A DNA stretch of 64,000 bases from Bostrychus sinensis (lineage: Eukaryota; Chordata; Actinopteri; Gobiiformes; Eleotridae): positions 39,395,593 to 39,459,592 of the forward strand of contig CM036245.1 in assembly GCA_020698575.1 (NCBI GenBank). Reading direction: 5' to 3'. Below the pieces are notes generated by a model. That model made no database searches. It saw only the letters and a program-made list of their open reading frames with translations, and was not told the DNA's origin. Positions 34,100 through 49,000 of this stretch are shown piece by piece. Position numbers and translations under genes: made by a program. Within the stretch, counting starts at the first letter, position 1, and the number at the start of each line of letters is the position of its first letter.

Positions 34100-37000
34100 A
34101 ATAATACAGACTCTGTCTCTCTCCTTTTATCTCCATTCTTATTATGTGTCTTTTTTCTATTGTGAATAAAAGTTTATGCGAGCTTCAAATCATTCATTCT
34201 GTTTTTATTAAAAAATTACCCTGGGACACCACTTTTTTGAAGGGACCAGGGGAGTTCACCCTCTGCAGGAAATGTATTTTTGCACTGTTAGGTAAACGTT
34301 TTTTGACTCAGAGAGCTGTGGTTAATACTGTTATTAGGGTTTCGGATGACTCCAGTATTAACCAAGAGAACCTGAGGAAAGCCTGACACTGACAAAGTAT
34401 CCCACAAAAGCCATCAGCCTGATGCTAATGTCCACTAATGCACATGAAGGTACTAATGCAGAAAATGTGCTCAAATGTGAACATGTGAATGTATTTGAGG
34501 AAGTTAAGAGAAAAATCACAAGTGCTCTCAGGCTGATGGAAGTAATAGTAATAATAGGGTGACAGTATTGGAAACCTCTGTGATTTTCAAGCCTGTAATT
34601 TTACTACTTTTCCACACCTGACTTTACCCTCAACTCTTTGCTTTTGGCCTTCTCTAACCTAAAGGTTCCAACAGTCCAACACTCTCCTGCAAAGCCATGT
34701 CCACAGAGAGTGATTTAGATTCAGTGGAGATGATTCCATTCTCCTTCTGTCAAATACTGGCTCAGGGATGTTCCAGATGTTCTCAAACATGAGAATATTA
34801 GGTTATAGGATTTGTTTGTTTGCAAAATTTGTGTCGATTTTGACATTTTTTAATGCATTTAATAATTTTATGGATTTTTTGCACAAAAAATAGTACAAAA
34901 AACATAAATAAAGGTGCAGGCAGGAGCTGAAGAGAGTCCAGTTTGTAGGGATGTAACGATTCCCTGAAGTCAGGATTCGATTCGATTCACGATTTTCTGT
35001 TCACAATTACATTTATTTTTATCAGCAGTCTTAGTATAATTATGACCAAAATATTCATTCAAAAAAATATTTTTTTACATAGCCTATTTGTGTCTCCTTA
35101 TCAAACTTAAATTGTTGTACATTTCATAATTACTGAGATGAAATTAAAAAAAGTAGATATTAAAACAATAACATGTAAAAACTTACAAAAATATAACATA
35201 ATTTGTTAGTTACTTTTATTAACATCTTTCTACTCTCCTCCAAAAACAGATCCACTTTAGTAGCAAGCAATGCATAAAGAAGCAGCTTGTCATAAATCCA
35301 CACCTAAAGAAATATAAAATGGGCCTAATATAAGTCAAGTCTTGTAAAAATATCAGTGAGGAAAGAAACATCCTTAGTTAAACATCTGATCTCCATGGAA
35401 ACGCTTGGGGGGAGGGGCCACTGAAACGTCAGATAAACTTTAGGCTGCTGTTAGCCACTTAGCTTTCCTTTAGCTCGCTGCTAACAACATGCTACTTTCT
35501 GAACAATGGAAAACGGAGCAATCAGGTATGAGCTGCCTAAGTAATACCTTCAGAGGTGTCTCTGTCCGCCCTGGGCTTGTTGTTGTTCCCCTGTGACTGA
35601 GGGCGAGGAGAGAAAGTGCACTCCCGAGTCGCTCCGTCTAATTAGTAAAAAGTACAGCCTTTTCACGTTCCCAGTACGTCAGGCTAGTGATTTATGGGTT
35701 CTGTAAACTAAAACTTGATATAAATTCATGTTTCTTTTAAGTAAAATGGCCAGGTAATGATGTCTAGCACTAAATAATTGAGCCAGATTACGCACCAGTG
35801 GCCTGCACGCTGTATTAAAGGGGCATCGCGATTCACTTTTTCCCCCACACCGATTCAAAATTATATTATTTTGCATCGATTTTTAACCGATTTACGAAGA
35901 ATCGTTACATCCCTACCAGTTTGGGGACCATAAGATTTCTTCTTTTTGTTGTCCTTCAGGAGGCTTTACTGAACCAGGACAATGTGTGTGCAATAGGGCA
36001 ATAAATAAACGGATAAATGGAATATTTCTGTCTCTTAATAAACTGCAGAAGCACAGATCTATCACTGCTGACAGTGGTATATACTTCATATCCTGATGTA
36101 GATCAGAACAATGGTCAGTGACATTTTCAAGAAAATGTTAGCACCATATTTCAATAACACATTTGTGGTCATTTGCAGTAAAACCAATAGAGGCCAGTGG
36201 ATGAAAGGGGTCATGTCATGAATGTTGGAGGGTTCTGTGGGTGTGTGGGGGTGGTGGGAATACCTGTGTGACGAGGTGCTGGATGTCCTGCTCAAAACTG
36301 TGGAGCAGCCTCTGGAGGGTGCTGGTGTTGGTGCTGCCCTGTCGAGCCTGCACCTCTGGAAGCCGTCGGTGTTTGTCTGCTATCTGGGCTAAAACCTGAG
36401 CATGCACACACACACACACTTTTTGAGGATGCACCTATATTTCTCAAATTGACCCAATTTAAAGCACAATAAAGGTACAAGCTCTCAGGTCCATGGGAAG
36501 GAGATCATTTTCAGGTTAGTTTTCAGTTTTTGTGACCTAAAGTTTTAAATTACAAACAGTAAAATCCAAGTACCAGTTTTCTACATGCACATGAACAGTA
36601 TGTATCTTAAAGAGTAACTGACTCCCATACCCAAACAGAGACAGAGGAGAAGAACACAGGGTGGAGCTGGGCCTAGTCATGTGATGTCACTGTAATGGAC
36701 AGTCTTCCACACAGCAACAGGAGAGGACTAGAACAGGGTTGCTAAATCCCCCAAAAATCCAGCCCTAATGGCACATATTTGTTTGTGTCCCACAAATGTT
36801 CTAACACTTTAATTTTGTAGGAGACAAATCGTTTGGTCACAGATAATAAGCATTTACAGCAGTTTTTCTCACACTAAGCTTAAGGGGCAGAGGAGACGGC
36901 ATGACAAGCAGCTCTGGGAGACCATATGCTGATTGTAAACATAGGTTTAGACTCTCCACTAATTTCATTCTATTTTTTATTTTCTAGAGAAATTAGCTAA

Positions 37001-40000
37001 AAAACGTGACCTATAGCTCAGTGTTTTTTTTTTTTTCTGCAAACCTGGCAACTATGGGACTGGGCCGAGCAGGAGACTGGGAGACGGCAAGAGCATGGGA
37101 AGTGCAGGGCCACGGGAGCATGGAGCATCCGGAGAAAACCTACACAGACACGAGGAGAACATGCAAACTCCACACACACCGGACATCAAACCCAAAACCT
37201 TCTTGCTGTGAGGTAAGCGTGCTAACCACTGTGCCATTGTGCTGCACCGTGCAGCTCAGAATAACCACTAAGGGCCCATTTACAGGACAACGCTGGCCAG
37301 TCATCCCGCCTCCAATTTGCATTTACACAAAAACGCTGAAGTATGAAGAAAATGCGAGTTAGCGTGAATAAATGGTAATACCTGCATTAGTCCAATAAAA
37401 GCACTGTGGCTGCCACAGTTGCTCTGCACTACACAGTGAGTAAACAGCAAAGGAAATCATAGTTCTGGGCTGCAACTTCGCAACTACTTTAGGATCTTGT
37501 GTTTTCTGGAGCCATTTTTTAAGGTCTTCAGTAAAAGTAAGTACTTATGCATATATTACCGATAGTGGACTAAATATGAATGTATGAGCCATAAAAACCT
37601 CGTATTTTGCAAAACGGAAACCCTGTTCTTGTGTAAATGAAAGGCCAAAATGCAATCTAACTTTTGTAGATTTGGCAAATGTATTCCTAAAACCCTGTTT
37701 AAACAACTTTTCAGGTAAAAAAATGTGGTTGAGTGCTCAGTTACTCTTTTATGTTGTAGGTAGTGATGTTGTCTGACCTCCCTGCAGTCGGAGAAGAACT
37801 TGTGCAGCTGGTGTGAAGCGGCCAGCATCTGTGCGCGTGTGTCCATGAGCTCCAGCAGGTCGGCCCAGGCCTCGTTCACCCCGTCCTTCCACTCAGCAAT
37901 GGTGGCAGCCTCCGCATGGCCATAATCGATCAGCTCATCCACCATCTGGTTCACCGCAGACACACGCTCCTGGCCTACGTTGCCTGTCTCTGAAGCGAAC
38001 TCCGTGAACTTCTCTTGTAACACCTGTTTAGCAAAAGGAACTTTTAGAGGACATCATTTTGGTGATTTCCATAAAACCTTAATCAAATTAAGATTAGAAT
38101 TCATTCATAATTTCTTTCTCTGAAAAGGAAGATCTCTGTTCTTTGTGCACTGGAGTTTGCCTAAATGTCCATGATTATGTGCAGACAGACTTACTGTGAC
38201 ATGCTCATAGTCCTGGCCCAGTTCAGGGGAGCTGGCCACCACCTCCCTCTGAGCGATCCACTGCTCCAGCTCGTCCACTTCCCGGTTGAGCTGATAGAGC
38301 CAGTACTGCTGCTCCAGCCGGCTCTTCCGCTCCTCCACCAGGTCCTTCAGAGACACGTACAGCCGGTCGATCTGCGACTGCCGCTTGCTGATGTGCTCAC
38401 TGCATCACACACACACCAGGGTCAGAGCAGAGGTCAGCTGCTTTCAGACATTCACATTCTTTAATGAAAAAAGTTAAAGGTCCACTTATAGAGCTTGTTG
38501 TACTTAGCAGAACACTAATAATGGTGAATGACAGAGTGCCATACTATTTAGAGTACCAGAGGTGGGAAGTAACATTAACTCAAGTAAGTGACTTTTTAAA
38601 AATATTTTTGAAGAAATATACTTTCTGTTAGTATGTTCTCTAAACACCCACTACTAAAAAAGAATTCCCTGGATCCCTCAATCCTTGACAGTAGACCCAT
38701 TTCAAAGTTATGTTTTCTGTCAAAAGTACTCAAAAAGACATTCGCTGCCCAACTTATTACTTTTATGATTTTTTTTTATTAAAGTAAACCAGTAATCTGG
38801 TTTTAGATCTAAACACAGCACTGAGACCATCCTTTTAAAAGTAACAAATTACCTACTTTTAACTGCTGATAGGGGCGAGTCTTCGATCTTAATTTTACTT
38901 GACCTGACAGCAGCATTCGACACAATAGACCACTAAATTCTCTTAGACAGACTGGAGAACTGGGTGGGGATTAGAGAGACTGCGCTTGCACTTTCTTACA
39001 TTTTTAACAGGTCATTCTTAAACTTATTACATGCCCCTCTAAAATACAGTGTGCCACAGGGCTCAGTGCTGGGGCCACTGCTTTTTTTTAAATCCACTTA
39101 CTTCCATTAGGTGCTTTATTAGATTCCCTTCCAACATTTCAAATCATTTTTATGCCGATGACACTCAAATCTACATTCCCACATCGTCAATAGACTGGAT
39201 TCATGACACCTCTGCATCAATAGACTGATGATAAAATCCTGAATGGCATAAAACTATCTCAAGGTTACAATCTCTGCAAATAATCTTTGTATTTTATTTT
39301 AGATTTTTTTTTTTAAAGGTAAATAGTGTGGTCCAAAATTGCTTTTATCATCTTAAACTCATCTCTAGAATCAAATCAGATCGTTTTCATTCCCCTCTGA
39401 TTTAAAGAAAGTTATTCATGCTTTTATTTATTCAAGACTTGACTATTGTAATTCACTTTATGTTGGCCTCATACAAACCTCCCGTCACCGTTTACAGCTA
39501 GTGCAGAATGCTACTGCCAGACTCCTCACCAACACTCACAGACAACAACACGTCACCCCTGTTCTCATGTCCCTGCCCTGGTTTCCTGTTAACGATCCGC
39601 ACATTGTTTTTATAAACGCTTATGTTCACAGCTATGTCCTTTGCCCACATAGACATGCTGTATACCATTGGAAAGCTTAGATTCTCGTCTTTCCGGCAAT
39701 ATAAACCAGAACAGCAACGTATGCCAAAAACTTTTTTTCAAAAAAATCAAAAACTTAGAAATCTGATGTCACTCACCCTGGAAGGCTTTCTGCTGTCCAA
39801 ACATGGATAAAACTCAACAAACATGGTCTCGTTCTGTCCGTAACAGTCCAGGGAATATAATCAAGTAAGACAATATGGTCCAAAAAACATTTTAGATCGA
39901 CACAGGGTCAAAAAGTCCAGATGCTACATTTCAGTTCTGACGACAATGTTTATTCTTATTCCCCCTTTACATCCTTAGAACACCGATGTCCTGAACAGCT

Positions 40001-43000
40001 GAGTGAAGTGTGTCCAGCTAACCCTTAGCTTCAATTTGACACTTTATTTGTCCAAATACAGGGGTGTATGGTCTGTTGGCAGACAGTTATAGCCAAAAAG
40101 GGTCAACCCTGACCAAAAATCTACCTTTTGTTTTGTGTGCCTTCTGCAGAGCTATAGTCACAATAATGCTATTACCCTAAAGCTGAGGTCTCGCTGAATC
40201 CAGCGGTATCCGGCATGACGTAGATCACTCACTCAGAGCAGGGGGCGTGCATAACAAAGTTTTGTTTTTGCATGTATTCTATGCGTAATGCACACAACGC
40301 GTAAAATATATAAAAGCAATAAGAAGGTTTGTGTTTTGTTGTTTTTTTGTCACCAAAATGATGTATAAACATGATAAACTGCCAATGGGGACAGACAAAA
40401 GCGTCTCCTCGCAGAAATAGAGTATCTGGAGCAGAAAAACATAGGATTCATGTGACTCCCTTTACTCACAAGTAAGGCAATATTGAGGCTGTAATTATTT
40501 AAATACTTACCTGAACGTGTATTATATGTTATATTACATCACAATGACATTTTGGGCACCATAGAACTGGATTGGACTATTTTTTTATAATGTTTTTTAT
40601 TTTATTATATTGACATTTTTGTGATTTGGCCCCATAACTGTATTTCTATAATACATACATAGTAATACAGGAAAAAAAACTTTTAATTTCTGTGTTTACA
40701 GAGTGTTATCTTTACAAAGAACCCATACTTGTATATATACTACAAAGGGTTTAAGAACAGCTTTCATTTTAATTTGGGTATGCTTTTTTCAAGTGTTTTA
40801 AGAAAAATAGCCCAGAATGGTAAGGGGTTAATGACTTTTAAAGCTCTTAGGCAGGGAGCCTTGTTGGTTGTTCCGAGAACCCAACGGACCAAAGAAGGCG
40901 ATGGGGCATTCTCAGTACAGACTCCCTCCCTGTGGAACTCCCTGCCCATGACCTCAGGCAAATCAACTGTCTTAGCACTTTTAAGAATCACTTGAAAACC
41001 TTCCTTTTTGGAAAAGTGTTTGATATTGCTTGATTTCAATTTGCCACCTTTATTGCTTTTTATTTGTTGTTAGTTTTAACTGTTTGTAATATATTAATGT
41101 TTTTATTGAAATTTTGTCAAGGGGTCTATGTGTGGGTTAATGTACGTTTGCTCTGTAGAGCACTTTGGAAATTTTTCAGAAAAGTGCTACATAAATAAAG
41201 ATTATTATTATTATTATAAAAATAAACCTTTACCTTCAGGAAATGCTTGAGGGAAAATGTTACTTCTACTCAATTTTTAGGTGTAAGTAGGAGTATTTTT
41301 GACTTCTGTTGCTGAGTGAGAATGCTCAGGTCCAGGGTTTGAGGCACTCTCTGTACAGTAGTAGTGTTGCATTTTATTGTGCTACAAATAACTTTGTACT
41401 TGAAGTTTACATTCAATATTCATTTAGCTTTACTCCAGTAGTCATTTTGTTCAGGACTTTTACTTCTGCTTGCAGAAATTAAAACACAAGTTACAGTGAC
41501 GGGAAAATAAGTGTGTTAAAATCCAGTGGAAGAAGACTGGAGCTGTCAGGCTCATGACTCTCTACAGTGGGATTTACACAAACTTTTTAGAAATCCTCCT
41601 GCGTTGTATGGCTGTGTCTTTACACTTAAGAGTAAGTGTATTCTAATGGTTTGAGAGAACACATTACTGCTGATGAGAGTGTTATGAAGGTGGATGCGCA
41701 CCAGTCTGGATGGCCCATCTCCAGCAGCTGCCTGCACTGCTGCGACAGTAACCCCACGGTCTCTGCGTAGTCCTCAATGGTCTGCTCCAGGACAAGGTGT
41801 TTCTTGAGCAGCTGCAGTGTGCTGGGCTCGTCCTGGTCACAGCAGGATAGTACACATTCATGCATAAATGTGTGTTTTTAACAGTAAAAATCATTCCAAA
41901 GGCCATGGCCCACCTTGCCCTTCTCCTCATTCATCATGTGCAGCTCCTGCTCACTGAGCCAGGCCTCCACTTCGGCTGTGTCGAAGTAGTACTGCTGGGC
42001 CTGATACATGGCATCCAGCACCAGCTGCCTCCGCTCGGTCTCTGCCCAGAGAAGGTTCCAGAGCTGGGTCAGCTGCTCGTGGCCAGCCCTAACATTGTCG
42101 GCCTGGGGACTGCGGATGGAGGCGATGATCCCCGCCCGCTCCAGCACATCCTCCACCCTGCTCCGGTGGCCCTCCAGCTCTCTCTGGAGAGTCTGCACAG
42201 ACACAGGTCATGGTTTACTCAGAGCACTACACATCACAACACATGCTGTATACTGTGTACTGTGGACCTGGTTCTTCTTCATGAGCTGCTGCACGGCCTG
42301 CAGGCTGCTGCCGTGCTCCTGAGACATGGCCAATGGGAGACGCTCCTGGACCCACAGCTGCAACACAACATCACAAACACACATTTGTATCACTTAAAGC
42401 ACATTAAAAACTGGCCACCATGGGCACACAAAATGCTCCGTTTGTAGACCCAAAGACTTCAGGCACAGTGCCTTTGTGTAAGAGTAAAGGAGAGCAGCCT
42501 GATCAGATGGAGCCGGGCCACATTCATTTAAATGTTCATTTAAATGATTATGAATGTAACTCTGAATAAAGTCGCACGCTATTTAAAAACTGTTAGCAGG
42601 AGGTGTGATCTCAGGGGCAGGGACTAGTCAGGCCTAGTACTCACGCTGCCCTGAACCCTATGCTAATGTCTTCACTTGAAGCAGCTCCATCTGCTGGACC
42701 TTCACATAACAGTGAACAAGAGCAGTGACCAAGCTGCTCTCTGCCATAGACTTCACTGCCCAGCCACTTACTGGACAGTACAACCGCCATCACTGTAAGA
42801 TGCCTTATATACCCCTGTCACTTCAACAATCACAATAAGTCTCACCTATTCAAGTCCTCTCACGTGTGATGCACATGATGCTTGTTTCATGTGAATACAA
42901 TAGTGAGCGCTTTTCTTTCCAAACATGTAAATGCAATGGGAACACTGCACATTCTATTCAATGTAAATACCATCCATCCATCCATCTTCTTCCGCTTATC

Positions 43001-46000
43001 CGGGACCGGGTCGCGGAAGGCAGCAGTCTAAGCAAAGATGCCCAGACTTCCCTCTCCACAGACACTTCCTCCAGCTCTACCGGGGGGACCCCAAGGCATT
43101 CCCAGGCCAGCCGAGAGACATAGTCCCTCCAGCATGTCCTAGGTCTTCCCCGGGGCCTCCTCCCGGTGGGACATGCCCAGAACACCTCCCCAGGGAGACG
43201 TCCAGGAGGCATCCGGAACAGATGCCCAAGCCACCTCAACTGGCTCCTCTCGATGTGGAGGAGCAGCAGCTCTACTCCGAGATCCTCCCAGGTGACAGAG
43301 CTCCTCACCCTATCTCTAAGGGAGCGCCCAGCCACCCTGCGGAGGAAACTCATTTCGGCCACTTGTATCCGGGATCTTGTCCTTTCAGTCATGACCCAAA
43401 GCTCATGACCATAGGTGAGAGTAGGAACGTAGATCGACCTGGTAAATCGAGACCTTTGCCTTTCGGCTCAGCTCCTTCTTACCACAACAGACCGATACAA
43501 CGACCGCATTACTGCAGACGCTGCACCGATCCGCCTGTCGATCTCACGCTCCATGCTTCCCTCACTCGTGAACAAGACCCCGAGATACTTAAACTCCTCC
43601 ACTTGAGGCAGGAGCTCCCCTCCGACCTGGAGAGGGCAAGCCACCCTTTTCCAGTCGAGAACCATGGCCTCGGACTTGGAGGTGCTGATTCTCATCCCAG
43701 CCGCTTCACACTCGGCTGCAAACCGCCCCAGTGCACACTGAAGGTCCTGGTTTGATGAAGCCACCAGGACAACATCAGCCGCAAAAAGCAGAGATGAAAT
43801 CCTGTGGTTCCCAAACCAGACTCCCTCCGGCCCCTGGCTGCACATAGAAATTCTGTCCATGAAAATAATGAACAGAACTGGTGACAAAGGGCAGCCCTGC
43901 CGGAGTCCAACATGCACTGGAAACAGGTCTGACTTACAACCGGCAATGGGGACCAAGCTCCTGCTCCGGTCATACAGAGGACCGGACAGCCCTTAGCAAA
44001 GGGCCCCGGACCCCATACTCCCAGAGCACCCCCCACAGGATACTACGAGGGTGATCGAACGCTTTCTCCAAATCCACAAAACACATGTGGACAGGTTGAG
44101 TGAACTCCCATGAACCCTCGAGCACCCAATAGAGGGTATAGAGCTGGTCCACTGTTCCACGGCCAGGACGAAAACCGCATTGTTCCTCCTGAATCTGAGG
44201 TTCGACTATTGGCTGAATTCTCCTCTCCAGTCCCTGGAATAGACTTTCCCGGGGAGGCTGAGGAGTGTGATCCCTCTGTAGTTGGAACACACCCTCTGGT
44301 CCCCCTTCTTAAAGAGAGGGACCAATCAATGTAAATACAAACACAAAATTATCAAATGTGCTATTCCTTTAGAGAAAGTGAAGGGAAATTAATATTAGGC
44401 TGTTCCACAAAGGACAGTGGCTGCAGTTTCACCACAAACTCAACTTCATTTACTGTGTACACTCAAACATGCTTAAAGATGTAGCTTTCATGTGCATCAC
44501 TGAACTATAACCACTGTGTCTGAGAACTGCTTCACACATGCAGGGCTGGAGTGGGACTCATTTTCAGCACGCACGGGAATTTTTTTGTAGACCAGCCCCC
44601 AATCAACTTCAACGTTATTTTTCTTATGCATAAAAATAGCTATATTCAAGAGGCATTCAAACGCTAAACATGAATAAAAAAAGTTTTTAGATCACTGTTC
44701 TTAAAGTGTGAATAACAAAAAAATATACATACAATATCATATATAATATAATAGAAATAGGGGGGTCCTGCTGGTCCTCACTAGAAAATTTTGAAAAAAA
44801 AGTGCAATTTTATGTATCCTGGTGTGTTGTAAATTATGTTAGTTGGCTTTAGTTTGATAACAGCATAGAATATAATATGTCATTGTATCAGATCCTTATC
44901 AAATTGTTCAACAAAAGCTTTTAACAGAAAAGTGAGAAAGTACTTAACCTACTTATTGTACAAGTAAATTGTGTAAAAAACTAAAGTGATGCTTTATAGG
45001 CTGTATTTTTAGAGAATAAAAAGAGAATTCACAAGAGTCTTACATACAGTAGCAGCAAATTACACAGGGCCAGGGCCAGAGCCAAAGCCCAGGGCTCAAA
45101 GAATCAGTGGGTCATACAGTAAAATACAGTTTAATAAATATTTGGGGTTAAATGCACAAGTTTCTGTATACTGCGTAACAACAGTGACTTGTCCCATTCT
45201 GCATGAGAAAGCACTTCAGCACATGTACCGAGATTATACTTCCACAACATCAAGTCCATTACTCCTTTAGTGATCAGCCAAGCATCTCATCTGCTCAACA
45301 AATTAGAAATGACACTGTCTGAGCAATATTTATTATGGGCCTACAATATTAAAACAGCCTAGAATGTAGCCACTTAGTCAGTGTATATTACAGTGGAGCA
45401 AAAAAGTATTTAGTCAGCCACCGATTGTGCAAGTTCTCCCACTTATAAAGATGAGAGAGGCCTGTAATTTTCATCATAGGTATACCTCAACTATGAGAGA
45501 CAAAATTAGAAAAAAAAAAATCCAGAAAAATCACATTGTCTGATTTTTAAAGAATTTATTTGCAAATTATGGTGGAAAATAAGTATTTGGTCACCTACAA
45601 ACAAGCAAGATTTCTGGCTCTCACAGAGCTGTAACTTCCTCTGTAAGAGGCTCCTCTGTCCTCCACTCGTTACCTGTATTAATGGCACCTGTTTGAACTG
45701 GTTATCTATATAAAAGACACCTGTCCACAACCTCAAACAGTCACATTCCAAACTCCACTATGGCCAAGACCAAAGAGCTGTCAAAGGACACCAGAAACAA
45801 AATTGTAGACCTGCACCAGGCTGGGAAGACTCAATCTGCAATAGGTAAGCAGCTTGGTGTGAAGAAATCAACTGTGGGAGCAATTATTAGGAAATGGAAG
45901 ACATTCAAGACCACTGATAATCTCCCTCGATCTGGGGCTCCCCGCAAGATCTCACCCCGTGGGGTCAAAATGATCACAAGAACGGTGAGCAAAAATCCCA

Positions 46001-49000
46001 GAACCACACGGGGGACCTAGTGAATGACCTGCAGAGAGCTGGGACCAAAGTAACAAAGGCTACCATCAGTAACACACTACGCCGCCAGGGACTCAAATCC
46101 TGCAGTGCCTGACGTGTCCCCCTGCTGAAGCCAGTACATGTGCAGGCCCGTCTGAAGTTTGCTAGGAAGCATCTGGATGATCCAGAAGAGGATTGGGAGA
46201 ATGTCATATGGTCAGATGAAACCAAAATAGAACTTTTTGGTAAAAACTCTACTCGTCGTGTTTGGAGGAGAAAGAATGCTGAGTTGCATCCAAAGAACAC
46301 CATACCTACTGTAAAGCATGGGGGTGGGAACATCATGCTTTGGGGCTGTTTTTCAGCAAAGGGACCAGGACGACTGATCCGTGTAAAGGAAAGAATGAAT
46401 GGGGCCATGTATCATCAGATTTTGAGTGAAAACCTCCTTCCATCAGCAAGGACATTGAAGATGAAACATGGCTGGGTCTTTCAGCATGACAATGATCCCA
46501 AACACACTGCCCGGGTAACGAAGGAGTGGCTTCGTAAGAAGCATTTCAAGGTCCTGGAGTGGCCTAGCCAGTCTCCAGATCTCAACCCCATAGAAAATCT
46601 TTGGAGGGAGTTGAAAGTCCATGTTGCCCAGCAACAGCCCCAAAACATCACTGCTCTAGAGGAGATCTGCTTGGAGGAATGGGCCAAAATACAAGCAACA
46701 GTTTGTGAAAACCTTGTGAAGACTTACAGAAAAACGTTTGACCTCTGTCATTGCCAACAAAGGGTATATAACAAAGTATTGAGATGAACTTTTGTTATTG
46801 ACCAAATACTTATTTTCCACCATAATTTGCAAATAAATTCTTTAAAAATCAGACAATGTGATTTTTCTGGATTTTTTTTTCTCATTTTGTCTCTCATAGT
46901 TGAGGTATACCTATGATGAAAATTACAGGCCTCTCTCATCTTTTTAAGTGAGAGAACTTGCACAATCGGTGGCTGACTAAATACTTTTTTGCCCCACTGT
47001 ATATATTTAAAATACTGACTCTCATGTCCCTTTAAACTTAAATCCTCACAGAGAGAAGCAACAGTCAGTGATGCAGCCTTACCTTTAGGAGACACATTTC
47101 CACAGACTGTGATATAACCAGCCCTGTTCCTCTGCAGAAGCTTTAGCTGCTGTTAACTTTAGCTCAGCTTTTACACTGCTCACACTGTTAACCTGGCAGA
47201 AAACACCAAGGAGTGCTTTTATTAACAACATGTTCTTTCTTATTTGTTGTTTGAATGTTCCTGATAGGCCATATTATTATCCATATTGTTGTCACACTTA
47301 GCAAAGAGAGACTTACTCATGTTTTGCTTCAAAACGCCCTAATGCAGCTGTAAGCTCCCATTCCGTTTGTAATCTGCCTCACGTTTGCGTCCAGCGCCCG
47401 GTTTAAAGTAATATTGTTTCATATTTTTGTATCTGTCATATCGCGTTTTGTTTATAGTCAGTCTCACAAGAATCAAGCCAAGCGCTCACGGGACTTTACC
47501 ACTGCCTACTTTTGACAGACAGCCAATCAGACGGGAGCTCATAACAGATAACCAATGACAGGGCGAACACTGAGCAGCCACTGCTCAGTGTTTACAGGGG
47601 AATGGGAGTGACGGTCCTCAGATCTCTGAAGTAGCGCAAACTCACAGATGAGCCAGCGGTGACTGTACAATGTGCAGCCATTGATCCTTAAGCATTGACA
47701 AACATCGGCTCCAGTGGCCCTCAAACTGACCGGCCCCTCAGGAAATCTCCCAATTCTCCTGATTAGCCACGTCAGCCCTGCACACCTGTGTGGTATCGTC
47801 ACCAGCCTCAATCCCTCTGCATTTCTTAGTCTTGCCTCAAAAACAGCATTTCTAATGTCAGCCCACAAATTTAAAATCTGGGGACTGTGCTGGCCTCTCC
47901 ATAACATTAATCTTGTTTGTCCTGAACCAAGATGCTGCTATTTGGTGTGTTTGTGTTCATTGTCTTGTTGAAACAGTCATTCCAATGGGATTGCCTCTTT
48001 GGCATAGGGCAACATGACCTCTTGAAATATAGTGATGCATGTAAACAGATCCATGATCCCTATTATGCAATAACTAGGCCTGACACCATACTATATGAAA
48101 CATTCCCATTACCTTGATGCCACTATGCCTCATAGTGTCCTGTGGCTTAAACTCAGTGTTTGGAGGTAGACAAAATGTCAGCAGTCCCTAGACCCAAAAT
48201 GAATGAACACATGAATGCTGCTTTCATCAGCTTCACAAAATGTTGTGCCATATCGCTTTAGGCCAGTCTTTAGTAAATTGTAACCTCTTCAGCAGACGTC
48301 TTTTCTTCAACAATGGGAAATAGATGACTCAAAGATGTCTTCAGATTTACATACTCACAGATAACTTCAGACCTCTGACCTCCCTAGAGCTGATCATTGG
48401 CTGAGTTTTTGCTATTTTGGCTATTCTTCGATCCATTTGAACTGTACTTTTCTGTTTTCTTCCATGTCTTTCAGGATTTGGTTGTCATCTCCACAGCTGC
48501 TCCTCTAATGAAGAGGGGGTAGATGTGTGGCCTGTCTTCTTAAAATCCACTATTATCACATGACCACAGTGATGCATCACAAAAGTTCTTCCACCAGGAA
48601 GAACTTGACAACCTGACATAAATCCCTGCCGTTCAGATGAGCGAGAGCCGTGTGGATCAGGGCTCACATCTGGTTCTTCCTGTAGGGAAACTGGTATGGG
48701 TCTACAGCTGTGCCAACTGTTCCCTCTATATGGGCCAGGACCAGCCTTTAAAGGCACTTCATTACAATAGGGGTGAGGGCCACAGGATGTTTGGAGCTGA
48801 GGTTTTAGGCAACAACAGTGGCCTTTTTGAGACAACAGGGACCTTGACTTGGCTCAAACATGTTCTGGAATGTTATCAGGACCTGCCACGTTCCAGGAAT
48901 TAATCCTCTGCAGTGCTCTCCTCCCATCCACTGCAGACACAGTCAGGGCCAGCTCACCTGGCAAAGGTGTAACCCTGGTGGTTTGGGAAGGACAGGATGG

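Noticed and set aside
41860..42447. 195-codon plus-strand open frame
   Set aside because: Antisense of sptbn4 spectrin-repeat exons, which match a known protein on the minus strand.
43222..43755. 177-codon plus-strand open frame
   Set aside because: Antisense of the RTE-type reverse transcriptase.
47539..47907. 122-codon minus-strand frame
   Set aside because: It overlaps the Tc1-type relic in another frame and has no recognised domain.
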